A stretch of DNA of 64,000 nt from Atlantibacter hermannii (GCF_009907385.1 NZ_JAAATR010000005.1:89837-153836); one strand, 5' to 3'. Counted from the stretch's first letter, positions 9,416-17,540 are shown. Numbers and translations: made by a program. Notes: generated from the letters alone by a model not told the origin.

Positions 9416-9419
9416 AATA

Positions 9420-9442
9420 AAGTTGCATTTCAACTGCACATT
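9420..9442. promoter_or_regulatory. Candidate NsrR operator upstream of yeaR-yoaG
   Basis: An 11-1-11 imperfect dyad: AAGTTGCATTT, C, AACTGCACATT. The half-sites resemble the NsrR consensus AAGATGCNTTT and pair with each other at about 8 of 11 positions. In E. coli yeaR-yoaG is repressed by the nitric oxide sensor NsrR and activated by NarL. Confidence 0.55.
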
Positions 9443-9513
9443 TTGAAAAATGCCCCTCGACGCAACGTGGTTAAATAGCGTTAACGCTTACCGCGACTCA
9501 TCAGGGGGACATT

Positions 9514-9864
9514 ATGCTGCGCATTCCAGCCGACTGTATTCACACCCGCTCTACGCCTTTCTGGAACAAAGACACTGCGCCCGCAGGGATTTTCAAACGC
9601 CATCTCGATACCGGTACGCGTCCGGGCGTGTATCCACGATTATCGGTGATGCAGGGTGCAGTGAAATACTACGGGTTCGCCGATGCCGACTGTCCTGAGC
9701 CGGATAGCGAGCGCGTGATTAACGCCGGGGAGTTTGGCGTTTTCCCGCCGGAAAAATGGCATTACATCGAACTACTCACTGACGACACCTGGTTTAACGT
9801 CGACTTTTTCGTCGCCCCTGAGGTGCTGTTAGCGGGCGCAAAACTGCGCAACGTGAAAAAATAA
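9514..9864 (+). CDS. yeaR: YeaR, DUF1971 (TehB-like cupin) protein
   Basis: 116 residues (E. coli YeaR 119). The HTRSTPFWNKDTAPAGIF and GTRPGVYPRLSVM segments, and the FPPEKWHYIE turn with a single-domain cupin fold, are diagnostic. Biochemical activity unknown; in E. coli the gene is induced by nitrate, nitrite and nitric oxide. GGGGGA precedes the ATG by five bases. yoaG follows ten bases later, preserving the E. coli operon. Confidence 0.92.
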   Translation: MLRIPADCIHTRSTPFWNKDTAPAGIFKRHLDTGTRPGVYPRLSVMQGAVKYYGFADADCPEPDSERVINAGEFGVFPPEKWHYIELLTDDTWFNVDFFVAPEVLLAGAKLRNVKK

Positions 9865-9874
9865 GGAGTCAATG

Positions 9875-10057
9875 ATGGGCAAGGCAACCTATACCGTAAC
9901 GGTGACCAATAACAGCAATGGCGTATCAGTGGATTATGAAACCGAAACGCCGATGGCGCTGCTGGTGCCGGATGTGGCCGCCGAAGTGATTAAAGAACTG
10001 GTTAATACCGTGCGCGCCTACGATACCGAAGATGAACACGAGGTCTGCGGCTGGTAA
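9875..10057 (+). CDS. yoaG: YoaG, small DUF1869 protein
   Basis: 60 residues, same length as E. coli YoaG and nearly identical to it (starts GKATYTVTVTNNSNGVSV). The E. coli protein is a dimer of small alpha-beta units with no known activity. The ATG at 9872 is also in frame, but AGGAG at 9864-9868 lies six bases before the ATG at 9875, which reproduces the E. coli N-terminus. Second gene of the yeaR-yoaG nitrosative-stress operon. Confidence 0.93.
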   Translation: MGKATYTVTVTNNSNGVSVDYETETPMALLVPDVAAEVIKELVNTVRAYDTEDEHEVCGW

Positions 10058-10061
10058 ATCA

Positions 10062-10090
10062 TTCATCCTTTATTTGCGGTGGCGTATACT
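10062..10090 (+). promoter_or_regulatory. Sigma-70 promoter candidate for the 69-residue orphan gene
   Basis: TATACT at 10085-10090 is a good -10; a weak -35 (TTCATC, 10062-10067) lies 17 bases upstream. It begins a few bases after the yoaG stop, so the following gene need not depend on read-through. Confidence 0.5.
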
Positions 10091-10121
10091 GCCATTCTGA
10101 ATGAAATAAAAGGAGATCATG

Positions 10122-10331
10122 ATGTTAGCAGGGTACTTCGACGACAACGACACACCGCAAAACAAACAGCGTTTACTCGCCGTCGCGGCCGCGCTGGAAA
10201 TAGCAAAATCCGCCGTGGGCGCAGGCAACGGCATTTCCGGCGCGCGCACGGAATACGATCTGCAATCGGTGGCAAGGGAGATCGGTCCGCTGGCGGATGC
10301 TATTCAGCAAGCCTTAACACCGGGCAACTAA
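10122..10331 (+). CDS. Small hypothetical protein, 69 residues
   Basis: Not recognised. A soluble, Ala-rich, helical protein (LLAVAAALEIAKSAVG, then LADAIQQAL). Two adjacent ATGs exist (10119, 10122); AGGAG at 10111-10115 is six bases from the second, which is preferred. It has its own promoter candidate and an inverted repeat shortly after the stop. Codon use and G+C match the neighbouring chromosome, so it looks native. No signal peptide or membrane segment. Confidence 0.65.
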   Translation: MLAGYFDDNDTPQNKQRLLAVAAALEIAKSAVGAGNGISGARTEYDLQSVAREIGPLADAIQQALTPGN

Positions 10332-10353
10332 ACGGATCGGCAGTGAACAAACA

Positions 10354-10394
10354 ACCGGATAGCAAGTGCATTCGCTGTGCAAGTGTTATCCGGT
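10354..10394. repeat. Inverted repeat between the orphan gene and the PACE gene
   Basis: ACCGGATA at 10354-10361 pairs perfectly with TATCCGGT at 10387-10394, with further imperfect pairing inward. No T tract follows, so it is not a classical terminator; a REP-like or message-stabilising element is possible. The rest of 10332-10480 holds nothing else recognisable. Confidence 0.5.
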
Positions 10395-10480
10395 GAGTTC
10401 CTGTCAAGGCGACGGGAATATTATTCCACTGCGCACTTGATCATGCGCGTCATGCTGTGTTCAGGGGTGACAGGCTGGAC

Positions 10481-10921
10481 CTACTGATAGCGCATCACAA
10501 ACCGCGCACGCAGCGTATCGTAAGCCCAGTTATAGAACATGGTGTAAGGCAGGAAAAACAGCAAAATGCCGATTTCCAGAATAAAAGCCTCAACGTAGCT
10601 GATGCCGAGATAAAACGCGGCGATCGACAGACCAATCAAAATAAATACGCCTTCGAAGCCCATGGCATGAAACAAACGGACCTTAGCCGTACGGGTAACG
10701 TGATGAGCAGGCCATAACCGATCAAACATCATGTTATAGATGACGTTCCACATCATCGCTGCCGTCGCCAGCAGAAGAGTTAACCCACCCATTTCCACCA
10801 CATTACGCGTCATCAACCATGCCATGACAGGCGCAAGAATTGCGGTTGCCAGCCCTTCAAAGCACACTGCATGGAATATCCGTTCTGGTAACGCGCGTTT
10901 TTCAGGTAAAACGGTTTGCAT
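10481..10921 (-). CDS. PACE-family multidrug/biocide efflux transporter
   Basis: 146 residues with four predicted transmembrane helices made of two bacterial transmembrane pair (BTP) repeats: RIFHAVCFEGLATAI... and RLFHAMGFEGVFILI..., each with the conserved FHA-(V/M)-FEG motif whose Glu is needed for proton-coupled export in AceI. N-(V/I)-Y-N-M-F-D-R-(L)-W-P ends the first half. PACE pumps export chlorhexidine and related biocides, though native substrates are probably polyamine-like. It is divergent from a LysR-type gene across a 100-base region with a strong dyad, the usual PACE/LysR layout. Confidence 0.88.
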   Translation of the reverse strand: MQTVLPEKRALPERIFHAVCFEGLATAILAPVMAWLMTRNVVEMGGLTLLLATAAMMWNVIYNMMFDRLWPAHHVTRTAKVRLFHAMGFEGVFILIGLSIAAFYLGISYVEAFILEIGILLFFLPYTMFYNWAYDTLRARFVMRYQ

Positions 10922-10964
10922 AGATTATTGCCTGGTTGTTGAAGTCAAAAGTCATTGCCGGGAA

Positions 10965-11011
10965 TTTTATCGATTTAAATGATATTCTGAAGATAGAATC
11001 CATCGATAAAA
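10965..11011. promoter_or_regulatory. LysR-type operator dyad between the PACE and LysR genes
   Basis: A ten-base perfect inverted repeat, TTTTATCGAT (10965-10974) and ATCGATAAAA (11002-11011), encloses a second dyad ATTCT-N6-AGAAT. The inner element fits the T-N11-A pattern of LysR sites. Located in the divergent promoter region. Confidence 0.6.
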
Positions 11012-11021
11012 GCGATACACA

Positions 11022-11891
11022 ATGCGTTATTCCCCTGAGGCGCTGGTGGCCTTTGTTGAAACCGTATCAACCGGTTCGTTTTCCGGCGCGGCGCGGCGGC
11101 TGCGCAAAAGCCAGTCGACAATCAGCACCGCCGTCGCCAATCTGGAAGCGGACCTGGGCGTCCTGTTATTTGACCGCTCGGCAAGACAGCCGGTATTGAC
11201 GGAGCAGGGGCATCAGGTGCTGAGTTATGTACAGGCGATCCTCTCCGCCAGCGACAGGCTTGATGAGCTCGCGGTCGCTTTGTCGAGCGAAACGGAACCA
11301 CGGCTGTCATTTGTGCTCTCTGATACGCTCGATCCGGAGGTGCTGGAAGATCTCTGGACGCAGTTCGACCGCCTCTTTCCTCATACCGAGTTTGAATGCC
11401 TGATTGGCGAAAATGAGGATGTTATCGATCTGATTGAAAAGGGGCGCGCGCAGATTGGCCTGATAGAGGCGCGGGAACGCTATCCCGGCGATATTGGCGC
11501 CAGCCGTTTGCCGTTGCAGAGTCACAGGGGCATTTACGTTGCAGCAACCCATCCGCTGGCCCGGCGTGAGCAAATCGCTTATGAAGAGCTGAACGCCTGG
11601 CGCGAGCTTCGCCTGAATACCTTTCTGGATAAATCCATCAACCTCTATCGGGGGCCGGTCTGGTCTGCGCCCAACTATCTGCTGCTGTTAAGCATGGCGG
11701 TACAGGGTTTTGGCTGGTGCGCATTACCCTGCGCGCTGGTGGATGAATTTGCCAGCCCGCAAACGCTGGTGCCGCTACCGATTCCCGGTTGGCCGCAGAG
11801 CCTGGCGATTGATGTGCTGTGGAATAAACGCACGCCACCGGGTGTGGCAGGCAGGTGGCTGCGTCAGTATTTACTGGAAAGAAAAGCATAA
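11022..11891 (+). CDS. LysR-family transcriptional regulator
   Basis: 289 residues. Winged helix at 1-65 (ALVAFVETVSTGSFSGAARRL, KSQSTISTAVANLE, LGVLLFDRS) followed by a periplasmic-binding-protein-like effector domain. Divergent from the PACE pump, which it most likely controls; in Acinetobacter the LysR-type AceR activates the PACE gene aceI. Effector unknown. Confidence 0.9.
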   Translation: MRYSPEALVAFVETVSTGSFSGAARRLRKSQSTISTAVANLEADLGVLLFDRSARQPVLTEQGHQVLSYVQAILSASDRLDELAVALSSETEPRLSFVLSDTLDPEVLEDLWTQFDRLFPHTEFECLIGENEDVIDLIEKGRAQIGLIEARERYPGDIGASRLPLQSHRGIYVAATHPLARREQIAYEELNAWRELRLNTFLDKSINLYRGPVWSAPNYLLLLSMAVQGFGWCALPCALVDEFASPQTLVPLPIPGWPQSLAIDVLWNKRTPPGVAGRWLRQYLLERKA

Positions 11892-11969
11892 TAAATAATC
11901 GAGCGTTGGATCTCGCGCAATCAACGCTCGACGCTTTTCTGCCCTTTATATTTCAGACAAAAATAACGC

Positions 11970-12374
11970 TTATTGTTGAAGCGGACTGATACCGTAAGGA
12001 CATATTTTAAATAAACAACGCTCAGCGCGGGCACATTCGCAAGAAAGAAGGGCATCATTGCCCGGACAGCGCATTGTCGATTTAAACGTATTCCAGAGTA
12101 CGGGGTTAAAAGGGAAGGCGTGAATAATTTCAATGTTTCTGGCACGACCATTAATATTAATACCGAAATAACCTGTGTTGAGACTATTTCCGGTGCGTAT
12201 AAAATAGCTGCCTTTATACCATAATATAAGTTTTAAATTTCTGGCGCTTGATACTAAGGCGAAATATGTGCCAGTTGAAGGGCAAACCAACTGCTTCTCT
12301 ACAACCCATTCCATGAGAAAATAATGCTCCTGTGGTGTACTGTCATTTATGCAGTCGCGTTTCGAAACTGCCAT
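11970..12374 (-). CDS. Orphan hypothetical protein in AT-rich DNA
   Basis: 134 residues, not recognised. It has six cysteines clustered in two places (residues ~31 and 103-126), aromatic beta-rich stretches and no signal peptide or membrane segment. The surrounding DNA is much richer in A+T than the flanking genes, suggesting horizontal transfer. The 12374 ATG has no good ribosome binding site; an ATG at residue 21 (position 12314) has AGGAG about 12 bases upstream and may be the true start. Nothing nearby suggests a function. Confidence 0.5.
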   Translation of the reverse strand: MAVSKRDCINDSTPQEHYFLMEWVVEKQLVCPSTGTYFALVSSARNLKLILWYKGSYFIRTGNSLNTGYFGININGRARNIEIIHAFPFNPVLWNTFKSTMRCPGNDALLSCECARAERCLFKICPYGISPLQQ

Positions 12375-12743
12375 TCAATATTAGCAAACGAAATGTTCTT
12401 GTCTAATAAAAATATGAAAAAAATCTCATTAAACTAAATTTTAATTTTCATTACGATACTTTTCATTTTATTACCTCTTGATAAATAAAGATATTTAAGA
12501 GGGTTGTTGTATCTTGATACCCCTGGGGATTATTTTGCGGCTATTATTCCCCCGAAGAATCAGTGAATAATGGTAATAGTCAGCGCTGTTTGCGCTCCCT
12601 TTTGATGGCATCGCATGAAAAGGGGCCGAATAAAATCACGATCCAAAAGTCTTTAATAAGTGAGTAATTAAAGACCGATTTTTCGAAAACTTTGTCTATC
12701 GCTTTCAGGCTGCGTCATTTTAGCGGACGATGTAGCCTCATGG
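12375..12743. other. AT-rich intergenic stretch
   Basis: About 370 bases without a convincing gene. It contains the CCCCTGGGG palindrome near 12520 and a perfect nine-base inverted repeat GTCTTTAAT / ATTAAAGAC (12649-12657, 12667-12675); read on the minus strand this hairpin is followed by TTTTGG and may terminate the small gene at 12744-12899. Base composition is unlike the backbone genes. Confidence 0.5.
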
Positions 12744-12899
12744 TTACAGCGCCAGGCCAATCACCGCATTGACCACCGTTGAGGCCATCATGACGCCGCC
12801 GACGATAAAAAAAGCACGGTTTTTCCGGGTCGCGCCCAGGGTCAGTAAAACAACGGCTGTCGCAAAAAACGGGATGGCGATGATGCTGAAGGTGTTCAT
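12744..12899 (-). CDS. Small two-helix membrane protein, 51 residues
   Basis: The 51-residue product begins MNTFSIIAIPFFATAV and has two hydrophobic segments (about 3-20 and 28-48) separated by the charged turn TRKNR, i.e. a hairpin inner-membrane protein. AGGGA lies about six bases before this ATG. The frame stays open upstream to 13064, but that extension is charged, has no ribosome binding site and covers the heat-shock promoter of the divergent gene, so the short form is preferred. Divergent from hsp20; it could share stress control. Family not recognised. Confidence 0.6.
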   Translation of the reverse strand: MNTFSIIAIPFFATAVVLLTLGATRKNRAFFIVGGVMMASTVVNAVIGLAL

Positions 12900-13020
12900 G
12901 ATTTTCCCTGTACATTTTTTCAATTGATTAATGACAGAATAGGGACGCTGCGGCACCCCATTCAACTCTCTTTTCTTGTAGGCGCCGGGCAGCTTGTTCA
13001 GGAAATTTTTTTCATTGCCC

Positions 13021-13051
13021 CCCTTGAAACCGCCGTCGGCGATCCTATTTT
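13021..13051 (+). promoter_or_regulatory. Heat-shock (sigma-32) promoter of the hsp20 gene
   Basis: CCCTTGAAA (13021-13029), 14 bases, then CCTATTTT (13044-13051) closely fit the sigma-32 consensus CNCCCTTGAAA / 13-15 / CCCCATNT. The predicted start point near 13058 gives a leader of about 60 bases. Confidence 0.75.
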
Positions 13052-13118
13052 TAGTATCGGACAAGCCACGCTTGCCTTTAACTTGAGCTTTTGAATTGAT
13101 GATTCAGGAGGTTAACTT

Positions 13119-13589
13119 ATGGCACTCAGAACCTTGTCAGCCTTCCCGGGCTTAGCTGACTCTGTGTTTAGCGATCGCTTTAACCGTATCGATCGGCTTT
13201 TTAGCCAGTTAACGGGGGATACGCCCGTTTCCGCATCACCCGCTTACGATTTGAAAAAAGTAGACGGGAATCACTATCTGCTTACCTTAAGCGTACCCGG
13301 CTGGAAAGAAGATGAGCTTGAAATTGAAACGGTGGGCGGCAACCTTCATGTCTCGGGTAAACGTTCGGCCAGCGAGTCGGAGAGCGAAGAGGGCTGGATT
13401 TACCGCGGCATCCGACGCGCCGATTTTCGCCTGAGCTTCTCATTACCTGAATTCGCGAAGGTCGATAATGCGAAACTGGATAGCGGGCTGTTATACGTTT
13501 CCATTTATCAGGAAATCCCGGAAAGCGAAAAGCCGCGTAAAATCGCCATTGAAAATTCGCAGCAGGTCATCGAGCATAAAGCCTCATAA
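13119..13589 (+). CDS. Hsp20/alpha-crystallin small heat-shock protein (IbpA-like)
   Basis: ATP-independent holdase chaperone of 156 residues. It has an N-terminal arm with FNRIDRLFSQL, an alpha-crystallin domain at about 40-130 (YDLKKVDGNHYLLTLSVPGW, GNLHVSGKR, YRGI-R-ADFRLSF), the SGLLYVSI segment and the I-x-I-type C-terminal anchor (KIAIEN). Homologous to IbpA/IbpB but longer and not adjacent to a paralogue, so it is an accessory third sHsp. AGGAGG lies nine bases before the ATG. Preceded by a near-consensus heat-shock promoter and followed by a strong terminator: an independently regulated gene. Confidence 0.9.
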   Translation: MALRTLSAFPGLADSVFSDRFNRIDRLFSQLTGDTPVSASPAYDLKKVDGNHYLLTLSVPGWKEDELEIETVGGNLHVSGKRSASESESEEGWIYRGIRRADFRLSFSLPEFAKVDNAKLDSGLLYVSIYQEIPESEKPRKIAIENSQQVIEHKAS

Positions 13590-13611
13590 TGGCATCGTCA
13601 TTGACTGTGTA

Positions 13612-13640
13612 AAGGCCCACTTCGGTGGGCCTTATTGTTT
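13612..13640 (+). terminator. hsp20 terminator
   Basis: AAGGCCCAC / GTGGGCCTT perfect nine-base stem with a TTCG loop, followed by ATTGTTTT. Confidence 0.85.
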
Positions 13641-13696
13641 TCCGTTGAGAAGCCTTTGCCAGCTGCTATAAATAACATGATGCGAGGAGGCAACTG

Positions 13697-14293
13697 ATGA
13701 CCCTGATTCATTCGCTGCAAGCTGAGGGCGGGTACTGGATTAACCCACCCGATATTTATTGCCTGGAAAATGGACACCTGGCCTTTACCACACACGCTGA
13801 CACGGACTTCTGGGCGCGCACGTATTATGGTTTTCAGCGCCATAGCGGTCACGCGTATGGATTTTATGTCGAAGGGGAATTTACTCTCCAGGTAAAAGTC
13901 AGGGCTGAATTTACCCATCTTTATGACCAGGCCGGCATCTTTATTCTGGACGATGAAGAACGCTGGGTTAAGGCGGGTATTGAGTTTAATGACGAGCAAC
14001 CCGCTATCAGCAGCGTGGTCACGCGTGGCACATCGGACTGGGCAACCGGTCTGTTCACGGGCGATCCTGGCACATTCTGGATGCGCGCTACCCTGAAAAA
14101 CGAAGCATTGCGCATCCAGTATTCCGCAGACGGTAAAACGTGGCCGCTGCTGAGGCTGTGCCACTGGCCGGAATGTCAAAAGCGATTTGTAGGCGTCATG
14201 GCATGTACGCCGGAGAGGCAGGGACTGGAGGTCGCTTTCGGCGATTTTTCCCTCGGTAAACCCTCCGACAAGCCGCTACACGACCTTTCCTGA
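13697..14293 (+). CDS. DUF1349 (concanavalin-like, regulation of enolase 1 type) protein
   Basis: 198 residues with the DUF1349 pattern: FTTHADTDFWARTYYGF, YDQAGIFILDDEERWVKAGIEF, the SVVTR segment and a final VAFGDFSLG strand. Members adopt a lectin/glucanase-like beta sandwich; yeast Ree1 is the best-known relative. No signal peptide, so cytoplasmic. Its own ribosome binding site (GAGGAGG) precedes the ATG. No functional partner is evident. Confidence 0.8.
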   Translation: MTLIHSLQAEGGYWINPPDIYCLENGHLAFTTHADTDFWARTYYGFQRHSGHAYGFYVEGEFTLQVKVRAEFTHLYDQAGIFILDDEERWVKAGIEFNDEQPAISSVVTRGTSDWATGLFTGDPGTFWMRATLKNEALRIQYSADGKTWPLLRLCHWPECQKRFVGVMACTPERQGLEVAFGDFSLGKPSDKPLHDLS

Positions 14294-14472
14294 GGGAAAT
14301 TTCCGGCCATTTATCGCGCTTTTATTCCGCTATTTCCTGCCATTCTCCGTTGAGGCCATCACTTAACCTGTGGTCTGGCACTATACTGACCATAACCGTT
14401 GTCATTTTCATACGAAACCGCGCACGGTTGATTATCTGGCACAACCTCATCCACGAGCACCAGGAGAGTAAA

Positions 14473-15054
14473 ATGCAAAAGCGTAAGACCTTGAAAAGTC
14501 TGCTCGCCATTTCGGCAATCGCAGCGATGTTCAGCACCGTCAGCGTGCAGGCCCAGACGCAGACCAACGCCGCGCAGAATAGCACCGCAGGCCAGACCGC
14601 ATCGAACGCCAGACTCAGCGCTGACGATGAAAAAGCGTTAAAGGACATGGCGCAGGCCAATATCAATGAAGTCGCCGCCGCCAGAATCGCGCTGCAAAAG
14701 GCCCAAAGTAGCGAAGTCAAAGCCTTCGCTCAGAAGATGATCGAAGACCACGGCAGTGCCCTGACTAAAGTGCAGGCGGTTGCCGGGCAAAAAGGCGTGT
14801 CGCTGCCGACTGAGCCGGACGCCATGCACAAAGAGATGGCCGCGAAGCTTGAACAGCAGACTGGCGATGCCTTTGACAAGATGTACATGGAAAACGCGGG
14901 CACCAAAGATCATGAAATGGTGCTGTCGAAACTGAAGAGTGATGCACAGAATATCAAGGATCCCGATGTGAAGGCCCTGGCCGATGCACATACGCCCATC
15001 GTTGAGCAGCACCTGAAATCAGCTCAGCAGATGTCGATGCAATCAGGCAAGTAA
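14473..15054 (+). CDS. Periplasmic DUF4142 protein
   Basis: 193 residues starting MQKRKTLKS, with a Sec signal peptide (hydrophobic core ~9-22, cleavage likely after VQA near residue 27) and a ferritin-like four-helix DUF4142 domain containing two paired helix blocks (DMAQANINEVAAARIALQKA, FAQKMIEDHGSALTKV, KDHEMVL). AGGAG lies six bases before the ATG at 14473; the in-frame upstream start at 14350 is rejected because it would bury the signal peptide. DUF4142 proteins are envelope stress proteins of unknown activity. Confidence 0.82.
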   Translation: MQKRKTLKSLLAISAIAAMFSTVSVQAQTQTNAAQNSTAGQTASNARLSADDEKALKDMAQANINEVAAARIALQKAQSSEVKAFAQKMIEDHGSALTKVQAVAGQKGVSLPTEPDAMHKEMAAKLEQQTGDAFDKMYMENAGTKDHEMVLSKLKSDAQNIKDPDVKALADAHTPIVEQHLKSAQQMSMQSGK

Positions 15055-15403
15055 ACAGGCTGTTGGGCGGATAACAACCCCTGATATTCATGCTGTGTGA
15101 TAACAACGGGAATTGACCCGAGCCGCCGTTCGACAGGCTGCGCGGCGTAACTAATGCGAAGGATCGCACCTGACAGGCAGTCGGTTGCTTCAACCTTATA
15201 GCCTTACAGACATAACCGTGAATTTACGATGCCCTGTACACAGAGTTTTACCCCCATTTCCCTGTAAAAACAGCCTTTACCGGAAAGGCTGAACATGATG
15301 GCAGGCTCTGTGCGTCATCTGTCCGGATATCGACAGTACGAGCCGCCTCCTTCATCCCTGAGAGGAGGCGCTGAGGGTCAGGCCTTATAACATTGAGCAG
15401 GCG
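15055..15403. other. Intergenic region between DUF4142 gene and arsC
   Basis: About 350 bases with no credible gene. It holds the ars terminator (15266-15291, separate entry) and another hairpin at 15341-15372 formed by AGCCGCCTCC and GGAGGCGCT. Confidence 0.5.
15266..15291 (-). terminator. ars operon terminator
   Basis: Read on the minus strand, CAGCCTTT-CCGGT-AAAGGCTG is followed by five T residues. It lies 113 bases beyond the arsC stop and suits termination of arsRBC. Confidence 0.75.
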
Positions 15404-15826
15404 CTAAACTCGCTTCCCTGCTTCGTTAACCACTTTTTCCCCATCCTCTTTTGTAAACGCCCCTTTTTGATCATCGGGGAGAATATCCAGCACCTTTTCT
15501 GACGGGCGGCATAAACGTGTGCCAAGCGGTGTGACTACCACCGGACGATTGATCAGGATCGGATACTGAAGCATAAAATCGATTAATTGCGCATCGGAAA
15601 ATGCGTCTTCATCAAGCCCCAGTTGTTCATATGGTTCAACGTTGTTACGCAGTAACGCGCGCACCGTAATTCCCATATCTGAGATGAGTTTAATGAGTTC
15701 ATTGCGGGACGGCGGTGTATCAAGGTAATAAATGATAGTGGGTTCGTTACCGCTGTTACGGATCATCTCCAGCGTGTTACGTGAGGTGCCGCAGGCCGGG
15801 TTGTGATAGATGGTAATGTTGCTCAT
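15404..15826 (-). CDS. arsC: Arsenate reductase (glutaredoxin-dependent)
   Basis: 140 residues, thioredoxin-fold reductase converting arsenate to arsenite for export by ArsB. The catalytic Cys12 sits in YHNPACGTSRN, and the family Arg residues that bind arsenate are seen around residues 60, 94 and 107 (LLRNN, INRPVVV, TRLCRP). Length and sequence match the E. coli/R773 class using glutathione and glutaredoxin. Third gene of arsRBC, 12 bases from arsB. Confidence 0.95.
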   Translation of the reverse strand: MSNITIYHNPACGTSRNTLEMIRNSGNEPTIIYYLDTPPSRNELIKLISDMGITVRALLRNNVEPYEQLGLDEDAFSDAQLIDFMLQYPILINRPVVVTPLGTRLCRPSEKVLDILPDDQKGAFTKEDGEKVVNEAGKRV

Positions 15827-15838
15827 AATATTTTCTCT

Positions 15839-17128
15839 TTACAAAGTGATCGAGAGCCGCCACGCCAGCGCGGCCAGCGTAACAAACAGCACAGGCAGGG
15901 TCATTATGACGCCGGTGCGAAAATAATATCCCCAGCTAATGGTTATCTTTTTCTGTGAAAGAACATGCAACCACAACAAGGTGGCAAGACTGCCAATTGG
16001 GGTGATTTTCGGGCCCAAATCACAGCCGATCACATTGGCATAAATCATCGCCGCTTTGATGACGCCGTCCGCGGTGCTCCCGTCAATTGACAGCGCGCCA
16101 ATCAGCACCGTAGGCATATTGTTCATCACTGACGACAGAAAGGCCGCCAGGAAACCCGTGCCGAACGTTGCGGTCCATAATCCTTTTTCCGCCAACAGAT
16201 TCAGGACGTCTGAAAGATACGCCGTTAATCCGGCATTGCGCAGGCCGTAGACAACCAGGTACATACCCAACGAGAAAATAACAATCTGCCAGGGTGCGCC
16301 ACGGAGCACTTTTCCGGTGTTAATGGCATGGCCTTTTTTCGCCACCACAAACAACACCGTTGTGCCAACGGCGGCTATCGCGCTGACCGGGATCCCCAGC
16401 GGTTCAAGAACAAAGAATCCGATAAGCAGAAACAGCAGAACAATCCGGCCCGCCCGGAATGTCGCCGGATCCTTTATCGCACTGGCGGGGGGCTTGAGTC
16501 GGGAAACATCATACGTGGCCGGAATCTCCCTGCGAAAGAAGAGATGCAGCATAACCAGCGTTGCCGCAATGGCAGCCAGATCCACCGGAACCATGACGGA
16601 GGCGTACTGCGTAAATCCCAGACCGAAGAAATCGGCCGAGACGATATTCACCAGATTAGAAACAATAAGCGGCAGACTGGCGGTATCCGCGATAAAGCCG
16701 GCGGCCATTACAAAGGCCAGTGTGGTGCCCTGGCTGAACCCCAGTGCGAGAAGCATGGCGATCACTATCGGCGTCAGAATAAGCGCGGCGCCGTCATTGG
16801 CAAACAGCGCAGCAACAGCCGCGCCCAGCAGAACTATCCAGGTAAACAGTAACCGTCCGCTCCCGTTACCCCATCGGGAGACATGCAGTGCAGCCCATTC
16901 AAAGAAGCCCGATTCATCGAGTAACAGGCTGATGATGATCACTGCGATAAACGCGGCCGTCGCGTTCCAGACAATATTCCAGACCACGGGAATATCACTG
17001 AGGTGGATAACGCCTGAAGCCAGCGCCAGCACGGCCCCGATGCTCGCGCTCCAGCCGATACTGAGGCCTTTCGGTTGCCAAATAACCAGCAACAATGTCA
17101 GTAAAAAAATACTCCCTGCCAGTAACAT
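15839..17128 (-). CDS. arsB: Arsenite/antimonite efflux pump ArsB
   Basis: 429 residues starting [21 protein letters not shown], exactly the E. coli ArsB length, with about twelve transmembrane helices of the ion transporter superfamily. The frame extends upstream to 17206, but GGAG lies six bases before the ATG at 17128 and the extension runs into the arsR end. ArsB extrudes arsenite using the proton motive force; no arsA is present, so this is the chromosomal three-gene form. Confidence 0.95.
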   Translation of the reverse strand: MLLAGSIFLLTLLLVIWQPKGLSIGWSASIGAVLALASGVIHLSDIPVVWNIVWNATAAFIAVIIISLLLDESGFFEWAALHVSRWGNGSGRLLFTWIVLLGAAVAALFANDGAALILTPIVIAMLLALGFSQGTTLAFVMAAGFIADTASLPLIVSNLVNIVSADFFGLGFTQYASVMVPVDLAAIAATLVMLHLFFRREIPATYDVSRLKPPASAIKDPATFRAGRIVLLFLLIGFFVLEPLGIPVSAIAAVGTTVLFVVAKKGHAINTGKVLRGAPWQIVIFSLGMYLVVYGLRNAGLTAYLSDVLNLLAEKGLWTATFGTGFLAAFLSSVMNNMPTVLIGALSIDGSTADGVIKAAMIYANVIGCDLGPKITPIGSLATLLWLHVLSQKKITISWGYYFRTGVIMTLPVLFVTLAALAWRLSITL

Positions 17129-17172
17129 TCTGAACTCCATCATATCTGTTTTTGTGTATGTGACTTGTCGGC

Positions 17173-17493
17173 TCAGCAGGCAGCGCAGGCCGATTTTGCC
17201 AGACATTTACGCACATCTTCCCGCAGGCACTGCCAGGATGCCGCGATCGTCTCAGCTGCCCATGCCGGTATGTGGGGTGACAGGCGGTAGTGGATCCACT
17301 TGCCTTCACGGCGGTCCAGAACCAGCCCGGCTTCACGCAGTATGGCCATGTGGCGTGAGATTTTAGGCTGTGAACCCGCAGTAGCCGCGCAGATATCGCA
17401 GACGCACAGTTCGCCGGCCTCCCGGAGAAGCATGACAATGGCAAGACGAGTTTCATCCGACAGGATTTTGAAAAGTTGAACAGGTTGTAACAT
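17173..17493 (-). CDS. arsR: Arsenite-responsive repressor ArsR
   Basis: 106-residue SmtB/ArsR winged-helix repressor. The arsenite site ELCVCDIC (Cys near 32, 34 and 37) precedes the recognition helix [37 protein letters not shown] matches E. coli ArsR. The frame is open upstream to 17631, but the family N-terminus begins at the ATG at 17493, preceded by AGGA. It represses its own operon from the dyad at 17518-17540. Confidence 0.94.
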   Translation of the reverse strand: MLQPVQLFKILSDETRLAIVMLLREAGELCVCDICAATAGSQPKISRHMAILREAGLVLDRREGKWIHYRLSPHIPAWAAETIAASWQCLREDVRKCLAKSACAAC

Positions 17494-17517
17494 TCCTGAC
17501 TCCGCGCCCTTGAGATT

Positions 17518-17540
17518 ACATATATGATAAAGCATATGTG
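17518..17540. promoter_or_regulatory. ArsR operator
   Basis: On the minus strand, ACATATG-CTTTAT-CATATATGT forms an imperfect dyad 25 bases before arsR; TCATATATGT recurs in the ArsR-protected region of the E. coli ars promoter. Confidence 0.65.

Noticed and set aside
12900..13064. In-frame upstream extension of the small membrane protein to 106 residues
   Set aside because: No ribosome binding site, charged sequence unlike the rest, and it covers the heat-shock promoter of the divergent gene.
16317..17366. 349-codon plus-strand frame
   Set aside because: Antisense to arsB and arsR, whose identities are certain; composition is a reverse-frame artefact.
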